Assembly: GCA_023953835.1 (NCBI GenBank)
Contig: JAMLJB010000001.1
Span: 3,693,501 to 3,757,500 of the forward strand
Reading direction: 5' to 3'
Length of the DNA: 64,000 nucleotides
Source of the DNA: Rhizobiaceae bacterium
GTDB lineage: Bacteria > Pseudomonadota > Alphaproteobacteria > Rhizobiales > Rhizobiaceae
This document shows, one piece after another, positions 44,922 to 55,360 of the stretch. The stretch's first letter is position 1. Every line of letters begins with the position of its first letter. The position numbers and the translations under genes were made by a program. The notes beneath the pieces are model-generated. The model did not search any database. It was not told the DNA's origin and worked only from the letters and a program-made list of their open reading frames with translations.

Positions 44922-45337
44922 GCCGCCGGCCGCTCCTTCTTGCCGGCGCGCTTGCCTTTTTCAGCTCGGCCGCCCCTGCCCATGCAGATCCATGCGAGGC
45001 CCCCCTGCCGACACAGGCCGGAGAGCGATTCTCCGGCGCGGTCCGTTATATTGGTGACGGCGATGGCCTCTGTGTCGGCAGGACGGCCGACCCCACGGAG
45101 TGGATCGAGGTCCGCCTCGCCGACTTCGACGCGCCCGAGCTTCACCAAGCTGACGGCGCCGCGGCCAAGGCGGCGCTCGCGCGCATTGCTCTCGGTCGCC
45201 AGGTCACATGCAGAGCCGAACGCGGCCGCGGCGGGCGCGTCGTCTCATTCGACCGTGTAATCGCACGCTGCCAGATTGGTCCCGACAGCATCGGCGACCT
45301 CCTTCGCCGGGCCGGCATCGTCGCGGGTGGCAACTGA
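44918..45337 (+). CDS. Secreted SNase-like (thermonuclease family) nuclease
   Basis: This 139-residue protein has a signal peptide (LLLAGALAFFSSAAPAHA) and a staphylococcal-nuclease-like domain: FSGAVRYIGDGDGL, then VRLADFDAPEL with the Arg and the DAPE metal/catalytic segment, and FDRVIARC with the second Arg. The start is GTG at 44918, supported by AGGAGG at 44908-44913 and the GTGA overlap with the integrase. It would act outside the cytoplasm on DNA or RNA. Why it is coupled to an integrase is unknown. Confidence 0.8.
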   Translation: MSRRPLLLAGALAFFSSAAPAHADPCEAPLPTQAGERFSGAVRYIGDGDGLCVGRTADPTEWIEVRLADFDAPELHQADGAAAKAALARIALGRQVTCRAERGRGGRVVSFDRVIARCQIGPDSIGDLLRRAGIVAGGN

Positions 45338-45365
45338 TGCCGGCATATTCCACCCTTGACCTGAC

Positions 45366-45381
45366 ATAGCTTGGAAGCTAT
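45366..45381. promoter_or_regulatory. 16-bp palindrome, candidate toxin-antitoxin operator
   Basis: ATAGCTTGGAAGCTAT is a perfect 7-bp inverted repeat around GG, directly before the toxin ATG at 45382. TTGACC (45356-45361) lies 17 bases before TATATG, but that -10 candidate overlaps the start codon, so the exact promoter is unsure. The palindrome is a likely site for autoregulation by the antitoxin. Confidence 0.6.
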
Positions 45382-45747
45382 ATGACTTGGGACGTCAGAC
45401 TGCACGATTCCTTCGAGGTGGAGTTCCTGGCTTTCGAGCGCGAGGTCCAGACCGAACTGCTGGCTATGGCAAAACTTCTCGCCGAATACGGTCCGCAGCT
45501 CGGTCGGCCCTATGTCGACACGCTCAACGGCTCCAAACACACCAACATGAAGGAGATGCGCTTCTCGGCCGCCGACGGCGAATGGCGCGCAGCCTTCGCG
45601 TTTGATCCCGAACGGAAGGCTATCCTCCTGATCGCGGGTGATAAGTCGGGCGTTAGCCAGAAGCGCTTCTACAAGCAGCTTATCGCAAAGGCGGACAGCC
45701 GGTTTTCCGATCACCTGGAAAACCTGAAATCCGCGAAGAAGGGATGA
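45382..45747 (+). CDS. RelE/HigB-type toxin (phage-derived Gp49-like)
   Basis: This 121-residue protein resembles Gp49/HigB toxins: DVRLHDSFEVEFLAFEREVQ at the N-terminus, GPQLGRPYVDTLNGS, the MKEMRF strand and FAFDPERKAILLIAGDKSG. These are ribosome-dependent mRNA nucleases in the RelE superfamily. The toxin gene comes before the antitoxin, the HigBA order, and they are four bases apart. A palindrome sits directly before its start. Confidence 0.85.
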   Translation: MTWDVRLHDSFEVEFLAFEREVQTELLAMAKLLAEYGPQLGRPYVDTLNGSKHTNMKEMRFSAADGEWRAAFAFDPERKAILLIAGDKSGVSQKRFYKQLIAKADSRFSDHLENLKSAKKG

Positions 45748-45751
45748 TCCT

Positions 45752-46114
45752 ATGGGACGGAGCCTGAATGAAGTAATAGCTTCGCTGCCCCACGATCAAC
45801 AGGAGCTGATCGAGGCGCGTTATAATGACCTGAAGCAGGAAGTCGAAGGCCTCCGAGAGTTGCGCCAAATCGCGGGCAAGGCGCAAGAGGACGTCGCGAC
45901 AGCGCTGAAGATCAAACAACCTTCGGTGTCGAAGATCGAGAACCAGGCCGATATGTATCTCTCGACCTTGCGCAGCTATGTTGAGGCGGTCGGTGGCAAG
46001 CTCGAACTGACAGTGAAGCTCCCGGCCCGTCCCCCGGTAACAATCCACTCTCTCGGAGATCTGGCTCGCTCCTCGCCTCATACTTCCGCGCGCCGCGGCT
46101 CCGCAAGACGCTAG
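45752..46114 (+). CDS. XRE-type antitoxin (HigA-like)
   Basis: This 120-residue protein has an XRE helix-turn-helix in the middle (LRQIAGKAQEDVATALKIKQ, then SVSKIENQAD) and a small domain after it (LRSYVEAVGGKLELTVKLP) as in HigA-type antitoxins. The N-terminal helices probably bind the toxin. It should neutralise the toxin and repress the pair's promoter. Confidence 0.85.
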   Translation: MGRSLNEVIASLPHDQQELIEARYNDLKQEVEGLRELRQIAGKAQEDVATALKIKQPSVSKIENQADMYLSTLRSYVEAVGGKLELTVKLPARPPVTIHSLGDLARSSPHTSARRGSARR

Positions 46115-46132
46115 AGCGTGCCAGGGGGGGCG

Positions 46133-47128
46133 ATGACGGAACAGGTCGAACAAGTGGCGGAAGAAGATGAGACGCCGTCTCGTGTTCCCGACTATCAGAT
46201 CAGCTTCAGGGATTGCGCGGACCAGGAGACCGCAGAACGCATTGCTCCACAGGTGAGTGCGGTTGTATCCGCGATGAGCCGTTACCTTCCGCTTGGGCGG
46301 CTGGATGGCTTCACTTTCGCCAATGATTACGCTGCAGCGCTCGCTGAGCTTGACCGAGGGTTCGGCGCTAGTGGCGCCCTCACCGCGACCCAGGAGGACT
46401 TCGGTGTTGGCGTCGCAATGTCGCCAACGGTCGTTCGAAATGGCGTCATCAAGACTCGAGTCGTGATGAGTGCCTGGTTTGCGTATGCATTGATCGGCGA
46501 CAGCGAAGAAGATCGCACCCTTGCTGTTCATACAATCGCCCACGAGCTAAGCCACGTCGGCTGCCACCTCATTGTCGAGGAAGCTCTGCCCGGCGTGATG
46601 CTGCAGCCTATTGAAGACGGCTACGCCTCTATCCTCTATCGCCACAGCAGCGCATGCTGGGACGAGTACTTCGCATCTCGGTGGAGCGCGCCGCTCAATC
46701 CTGCTTTCATTGATGGCTATCGCGATACGGTAATCACAGCTTTGGAGCGCGCCGACGAGCGCATAAACGCCGCTAAGGACCAGTTTTGGTCGGATCGCGA
46801 TCTAGAGCTCGTCGTCGATGCGGTATTTAGCTCAATCGGGAGCGTCATGAAGTTCTCGGGATACCTTCTCGGTCACGCCGACGGGGCGGGCATCGACATC
46901 TACGATACGGAAGGCCGCCTCGCGGATAAGCTCGAGGAGCTCGGCCTGCACGATTGGTTTGATGCGCTTCACGAGCGCGTACGCGACCTATTTGAGCGGG
47001 CGGGTCAGTGGGAAGAGTTGAGCGAATTCTTCGTACTAAATGACTCGGTCGTGGAAGCAGCCAACACCTACAAAATCATATGCCAGCGCTCCGTCGACAC
47101 GCCCATGTGGGTCAACATTTTCGAATGA
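46133..47128 (+). CDS. HExxH-containing protein of unknown family (candidate metalloprotease)
   Basis: This 331-residue protein has a zinc-protease motif HTIAHELSH (H137-E138-x-x-H141) in a helix preceded by a region of alpha/beta character. Acidic residues soon after (VEE, 148-150; DGY further on) may supply a third ligand. I do not recognise the family. The ATG at 46133 follows a run of seven Gs; a GTG at 46118 is the alternative. It is 62 bases upstream of the OLD-family gene on the same strand and may be a component of that system. Codon use is less G/C-biased than in core genes. Confidence 0.6.
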   Translation: MTEQVEQVAEEDETPSRVPDYQISFRDCADQETAERIAPQVSAVVSAMSRYLPLGRLDGFTFANDYAAALAELDRGFGASGALTATQEDFGVGVAMSPTVVRNGVIKTRVVMSAWFAYALIGDSEEDRTLAVHTIAHELSHVGCHLIVEEALPGVMLQPIEDGYASILYRHSSACWDEYFASRWSAPLNPAFIDGYRDTVITALERADERINAAKDQFWSDRDLELVVDAVFSSIGSVMKFSGYLLGHADGAGIDIYDTEGRLADKLEELGLHDWFDALHERVRDLFERAGQWEELSEFFVLNDSVVEAANTYKIICQRSVDTPMWVNIFE

Positions 47129-47190
47129 ACAATCAGCGGATCCCTTAACTATCAAGATACAGGATCTGGCAGCCTTTACTTGGGGGAAAC

Positions 47191-49101
47191 ATGAAAATCA
47201 GCCAGGTCCGAATTGAAAACTTTCGGTGCATCCGCGAGCTGGATGTAGGCCTTGAGGACACGACCGTGTTTATCGGTGCCAACAACTCCGGAAAAACCGC
47301 GATCCTAGAGGCAATCCGGATTGCGCTCTCGCGTCGATGGGGCCGAAGGGGAACTGGCTTCACCGAACATGACGTGCACTCCCCTGGAGAAACGCAGGAT
47401 CCAAAAACCGCTCCGCCCGTCCGCGTGTTCCTTCGCCTCGAGGAAACCGAAGCCGAGGAATGGGACCCGGACATGGTCTCTGCGCTGGATGATTTGGTTG
47501 TACTGAGCGACGCCGGCCGCAATCTCATCTCGCTTCGTGTCACGTGCGAGTGGAAGCAGGAGTCGGAAGCGTTCGAACCCTCGTGGGAATTCCTGAACCC
47601 CGAAGGTGAGCCGCTGACACAAAAGGCGCAGCGTGCGACCAACCTGTCCGGCTTTTTCTCCTACGCTCCGCTCTTTTACCTGGCAGCCCTCCGCGATGCG
47701 GCCGACGAGTTCGGTCCGCGCTCTTCGCTCTGGGGGCGCCTGCTCAAATCCATTCGCATCCCCGGAGCAGTCGAGGCAGAGGTTCAAACCACGCTGGACG
47801 GACTCGACACACAACTGTTGGCCGCCGATCCACGACTAGCAGATATCGCAAAGACGATCAGCCAAGCAGCAAAAATTGCGGTCGGGCAGAGCGAGGGTGA
47901 CGCGAGATTGCGAATGCTGCCCATGAACACATGGGACTTGATCTCCCGGGCCGCGGTCGTGCTCAAGAACGAGGACCTTCGTCCGTGGCTCCCGCTGGAC
48001 CATCATGGTCAGGGGTTGCAAAGCCTTTCCGTAATTTTCCTGTTCCAAGCTGCGGCCTTCCAGCAGTTAGAAGAGGAGCAGCCCGGGACCGAGCCGATAT
48101 TCCTTCTCGAAGAGCCCGAAGCCCACCTACACCCCCAAGCAGCTCGAACATTGTGGGATCGCGTCAGCGAGCTACCCGGCCAAAAGGTGGTGACCACGCA
48201 CTCACCCTACTTCGTCCAGCACGTGCCGCTTCACAACCTCCGGCTCGTTCGATTGCAAGACGGGCGAACCGAATTAGCCTACATGCCTCGATCAGTGGTG
48301 TCTCAGTTGCCGTGGAACGATGCGGTAGCTCAGCTGGCCGTACATCAGGGGAAAATGCTTGCGAAGGACCCAGCGACTGGGAAGGTCAGCGCGACATCAT
48401 GGTTCGACCAGACGATCGCGACGAATCTCGCCGGTTGCTACAAAGACAATGGTGATCAAGACGCGGTCTCCACGGCAATCGCCAACCTGCGTCACGAGTG
48501 CCGCGGAATGGTCACGCGACAGGAAGAGCACGAATTGTCTTTTCTTGGCCGGCGCATTCGCGGTGAGATTTTCTTTGCCCGCCGATGGGTCCTCGTGGAG
48601 GGCCAGTCGGAATACGTACTGCTTCACGCGATTGGAAGGGCACTCGATTATCCGCTCGATCGCCACGGCATTGCAGTGATCGATTTTCAGAACAATGGCG
48701 ATGCAGCTATATACCCGGCGCTCGCGACGTCGTTCGACATTCGGTGGTGGATGATCACCGACGGTGACGGAGAAGCTGCGAAATTTCGGGCGCAGCTCAT
48801 TAAGCGAGGTTTTGTCGAAGGCGATCTCGCCGACCGATTGGCAACGCTTACTCCACCCCATGGCCTGGAAGATCAGCTTGTCGCAGACGGCCACGAACAG
48901 CGCCTAAGGGCAATCCTCGCGGACGCAACCAGCAACTCCGCCCTAACGTGCGCCCAGGACGACTTTCTCAAGCGGCTCAAGAACGAGAAAATCGGCTGCA
49001 TCAGCCGGCTCGCGCTTCAGGTCGAAGGCGACCCGGCCCTGGCCGAGTCGATGCCAAAGCCATTCGTGGACCTCGTTAAGGCCTTGAAGGGAGGTGCATG
49101 A
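47191..49101 (+). CDS. OLD-family ATPase/TOPRIM endonuclease (GajA-like)
   Basis: This 636-residue protein has an ABC-type ATPase half: Walker A GANNSGKT (29-36), signature GQGLQSLS (273-280), Walker B and D-loop IFLLEEPEAHLHP (303-315) and H-loop TTHSPYF. A TOPRIM nuclease half follows, with E470 in LVEGQSE and the acidic DGDGE (524-528). This is the class 2 OLD layout found next to UvrD-type helicases, as in Gabija defence. GajA proteins are usually somewhat shorter. The stop overlaps the helicase start, so both are made together. GGGGGA precedes the ATG. Confidence 0.85.
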   Translation: MKISQVRIENFRCIRELDVGLEDTTVFIGANNSGKTAILEAIRIALSRRWGRRGTGFTEHDVHSPGETQDPKTAPPVRVFLRLEETEAEEWDPDMVSALDDLVVLSDAGRNLISLRVTCEWKQESEAFEPSWEFLNPEGEPLTQKAQRATNLSGFFSYAPLFYLAALRDAADEFGPRSSLWGRLLKSIRIPGAVEAEVQTTLDGLDTQLLAADPRLADIAKTISQAAKIAVGQSEGDARLRMLPMNTWDLISRAAVVLKNEDLRPWLPLDHHGQGLQSLSVIFLFQAAAFQQLEEEQPGTEPIFLLEEPEAHLHPQAARTLWDRVSELPGQKVVTTHSPYFVQHVPLHNLRLVRLQDGRTELAYMPRSVVSQLPWNDAVAQLAVHQGKMLAKDPATGKVSATSWFDQTIATNLAGCYKDNGDQDAVSTAIANLRHECRGMVTRQEEHELSFLGRRIRGEIFFARRWVLVEGQSEYVLLHAIGRALDYPLDRHGIAVIDFQNNGDAAIYPALATSFDIRWWMITDGDGEAAKFRAQLIKRGFVEGDLADRLATLTPPHGLEDQLVADGHEQRLRAILADATSNSALTCAQDDFLKRLKNEKIGCISRLALQVEGDPALAESMPKPFVDLVKALKGGA

Positions 49102-51008
49102 TGACGCCTGAGTTAGACGCAGTCCTTTCCAGTCTTAGTCCTATTCAGAGGGAAGCCGCCACGTGGAGCGATGGCTCCGCGATGGTGCTTGCCGGGCCAG
49201 GCTCGGGAAAAACCCGGGTGCTCACTTCTCGGATCGCAAAGATTCTCGACGACAGTCGCGGAAAGAATTTCCGCATTCTGGCACTAACCTTCACGACTAA
49301 GGCCGCCGCCGAGATGCGCGAACGAGTCGAGCAGTTGGTGCCTGGGCTGACCGAGAGGACATTCATCGGCACGTTCCACGCCTTTTGCACGCAGTTGCTG
49401 CGCCAACACGGGTCGCATCTAGGGATGTCACCTGACTTTGCGATTTTCGACCAAGACGCCGACCGGGAGGCACTTCTCGCGGACGCACTAGCGGCCGGCA
49501 CGGCTCGCGGCGAGATCGACGTTCGTGAAGGTGTCCGGTGGCTTCGGACAATCGATCAACTGAAGTCCCGGTTGGTCGTACCTGAAAAAGCAGCGTCGCA
49601 ATTTCGGGATGCCTCGACTGGCGAAGTGGTCGCGCAGGTATATCGGCTATATGAGCAAGCGTTGGGCGAACGAAATACCGTCGACTTCAATGGGCTTATC
49701 CTGGGCGCATGCCGCCTGTTCAGAGACGTCGCAGGCGTTGCGGAAAGAACACGGCGGACGTACCCTTACTGGTTGATCGACGAGTTTCAGGACACTACGC
49801 CAGCTCAATATCGTCTGATTCAGCTCGCGGCCGGAGACAAATTCAAGAATCTCTTTGCCGTCGCTGACGACGATCAGATCATCTATCAATGGGCTGGTGC
49901 GAGTTACCGGCAGATTGAAAAGATGCGGGCGGATTTCCGTCCAGAACTCATCCAACTCGTTGAAAACCACCGTTGCCCGCCGGAGATCGTGGGCGCTGCT
50001 AACCTGCTCGTCGCCCACAACACCATCCGAACGCCTGGTAAGAAACCGCTCGTTGCCGCTAAAGCGGCGACGGCGCCTTCGGTGAGCTTGCGGTTATTCG
50101 ATACAGACGTCGCAGAGAGTGAAGGCATTGCCGCGGAAATCGCGGATGGTGACGTGGCGAACCGAGGCCAGACAGCCGTCCTCGGCAGGACGCGCTCTCT
50201 GCTAATTCCAATTCAGCAGGCCTTGGCCTCGCGAGGCGTTAAGTCGGTGATCGCTCAACGGCGCGATCGCTTCATCTCACCGCAGTTCACATGGCTCCAA
50301 GCGTGTTTAGATCAAGCGCTTCGCCCCACGGATGTTCGGACTTTCAAGGTACTCGTTGACTCGGCCAACCGAGTGGCGGGGCAAGATCTCGACGCCGCGA
50401 TACTCGCTGCCGAGGCAGATGCCGCTGGTGCCGCGTACTTCGAACATTGGGGCAAGACTGCCGTTGAACTCGATGATCCGATCGGCGCTGCACTCGGAGC
50501 CTTCGCTATCCGTCTCGCACAATCGCGAAATTCTTGGCGGCAGGTTATTCGGGAAGCCATCCCGGTTCTCACGAATTCTGGCGGGAGCGCCGAAGGCGTC
50601 GTCAGCGACGCTGCCGATGACAAGGCGGCATGGGATGTCTGTGTGAAGGAAATTCGGGCCGAGAAAGGTGCTGATGTCGAACTCGATGAGCTGATTCAAG
50701 GACTCGCCCTGCGATCCAAGGAACCCCCGCGCGATCCATCTACCGTGACGCTGCTCACCGTTCACGCCTCAAAGGGATTGGAGTTCGACGTCGTCTATGT
50801 CGCGGGACTGGCAGAATCGATCATGCCATCATGGCAGAGCGTCAGCGCGGGCGACCAGTCTCCGGAGATGGAAGAGGAACGCCGAAATTGCTTCGTTGCG
50901 ATAACGCGCACTCGAAAGACGCTGATCCTTACGCGCGCGACCCACTATCGAAACTGGTCAAAAGGCCCATCCCGGTTCCTGTCCGAAATGGGCTTTACCG
51001 ATCCCTGA
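49098..51008 (+). CDS. UvrD/Rep-type helicase (GajB-like)
   Basis: This 636-residue superfamily 1A helicase has the Q-motif LSPIQREAA, Walker A GPGSGKT (33-39), motif II LIDEFQDT (226-233), motif III VADDDQIIYQWAG, motif V VTLLTVHASKGLEF and motif VI AITRTRKTLILTRA. It is complete, though longer than typical GajB. ATG at 49098 overlaps the OLD gene's TGA; ATG 49101 is equally possible, with GGGAGG upstream. The pair OLD nuclease plus UvrD helicase is the Gabija arrangement. Direct DNA repair roles are an alternative. It converges on the TIR gene from the right. Confidence 0.85.
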   Translation: MMTPELDAVLSSLSPIQREAATWSDGSAMVLAGPGSGKTRVLTSRIAKILDDSRGKNFRILALTFTTKAAAEMRERVEQLVPGLTERTFIGTFHAFCTQLLRQHGSHLGMSPDFAIFDQDADREALLADALAAGTARGEIDVREGVRWLRTIDQLKSRLVVPEKAASQFRDASTGEVVAQVYRLYEQALGERNTVDFNGLILGACRLFRDVAGVAERTRRTYPYWLIDEFQDTTPAQYRLIQLAAGDKFKNLFAVADDDQIIYQWAGASYRQIEKMRADFRPELIQLVENHRCPPEIVGAANLLVAHNTIRTPGKKPLVAAKAATAPSVSLRLFDTDVAESEGIAAEIADGDVANRGQTAVLGRTRSLLIPIQQALASRGVKSVIAQRRDRFISPQFTWLQACLDQALRPTDVRTFKVLVDSANRVAGQDLDAAILAAEADAAGAAYFEHWGKTAVELDDPIGAALGAFAIRLAQSRNSWRQVIREAIPVLTNSGGSAEGVVSDAADDKAAWDVCVKEIRAEKGADVELDELIQGLALRSKEPPRDPSTVTLLTVHASKGLEFDVVYVAGLAESIMPSWQSVSAGDQSPEMEEERRNCFVAITRTRKTLILTRATHYRNWSKGPSRFLSEMGFTDP

Positions 51009-51136
51009 GCGCCGCTCACTCAAGAAGCATATCACTCTTGACTCTCTCGCGGGAAAGATAGAACAAATAGAGAACATGATGCTGAACCCGTTCCCAGAGG
51101 TCAACGAGGAATTTGCGGCCGGAGCCCGCCATAGAG

Positions 51137-51946
51137 TCATTGCGCGCAGATCGAGAAGATCGAAGGCAGGGGCCAGCGCGTGAAATCGGTGCTTCCGTTC
51201 GGGATCACTGAAATCGACTCGCGCCTTCCTGGCGGCGGCCTGACCCGCTCGAAATGCTCCGTCAGATCGAGCGGGTTCGCGAAGGTCAGAAAGCCATCGC
51301 CAAATTCGGCCATTGGGAATTCAAAGGAAGCCCCCAGCTTGCGTAGCAACGCGCTCTCGGCCCGGTTGCGCGGAACCAGATGATTCAGCTTCTCCGGCAT
51401 CCCCACAGTTCGGAGCCAGTTGGACATCAGAACTTCGGGAGCCGCCTCGATCTTCACGGCACGCCGGCGGAGATACGCATACCACTCGGGCTGGATAATT
51501 CCGCCGCCTGCCTTCGGCACCTGCTGCCTTTCAAGCGACTTGAGAAGACTCGCAAGCCCCTTGGCCCAGCCGCCTTCGAAATCGACATACTGGAGACCGC
51601 CGATACCGAAGAGCTTCTGAAAAGTGCGAATTTTGAGAGGGACGATGAAATTGGGATCCTGGAGCTGCTTTGTCAGGTCCTCCGCGATTGAGATTTCCTC
51701 CCGGACACCCCTTCTGGCGAGGGTTTCGTCGCTACAGCACAGCAACATCTTGATCGCCCGTGTCTGAAGGGCTGTCGTGAGCTTGCCGCGCCATTCGTCG
51801 CCGGCATCGAGATCGAAGATGTCGGCGAAGACCTTGTAGCCCGCGGCTTCGAGACGTGGAGCGAGCCACAGCACGAACTGGTCGTCGCCGGGCGTCGCCT
51901 TGGAGATGAAGATCAGGTCCCGTTCAATCGGCGCGATCGCATTCAT
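51137..51946 (-). CDS. TIR-domain protein (C-terminus probably frameshifted)
   Basis: The 269-residue frame starts with a TIR domain: DLIFISKATPGDDQFVLWLA, then YKVFADIFDLDAGDEWRGKL and DETLARRGVREEIS, where an acidic residue after the Arg is a candidate NADase catalytic Glu. The rest is unassigned. The start ATG at 51946 has GAGGG upstream; an earlier ATG at 52051/52054 overlaps the DUF499 stop and is possible. The ending (RWPLPSIFSICAQ) looks unnatural. In another minus frame, a protein-like stretch (RKFLVDLWERVQHHVLYLFY) runs to a stop at 51016, seven bases from the helicase end, suggesting a frameshift near 51150. It may be the toxic effector of the operon upstream. Confidence 0.7.
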   Translation of the reverse strand: MNAIAPIERDLIFISKATPGDDQFVLWLAPRLEAAGYKVFADIFDLDAGDEWRGKLTTALQTRAIKMLLCCSDETLARRGVREEISIAEDLTKQLQDPNFIVPLKIRTFQKLFGIGGLQYVDFEGGWAKGLASLLKSLERQQVPKAGGGIIQPEWYAYLRRRAVKIEAAPEVLMSNWLRTVGMPEKLNHLVPRNRAESALLRKLGASFEFPMAEFGDGFLTFANPLDLTEHFERVRPPPGRRESISVIPNGSTDFTRWPLPSIFSICAQ

Positions 51947-52050
51947 CCCTCGGGCTCCCCATCCAAACGGACGAGCACGATTGGGCTTCCGCTCGCTCTG
52001 GACGAGCGGCGGACATCGCCGGATCGGCGGGTGATGGAACGACCTCGCCA

Positions 52051-55347
<3,297 letters not shown>

Positions 55348-55360
55348 GTCCCGTTCCCCC

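Noticed and set aside
45356-45384. TTGACC-17-TATATG as the promoter of the toxin gene
   Set aside because: The -10 overlaps the ATG, so transcription would begin after the start codon that the family alignment supports.
51076-51183. Small 35-codon plus-strand frame after the UvrD gene
   Set aside because: It reads reasonably as protein, but has no ribosome site and overlaps the TIR gene end in antisense. The minus frame fits convergence better.
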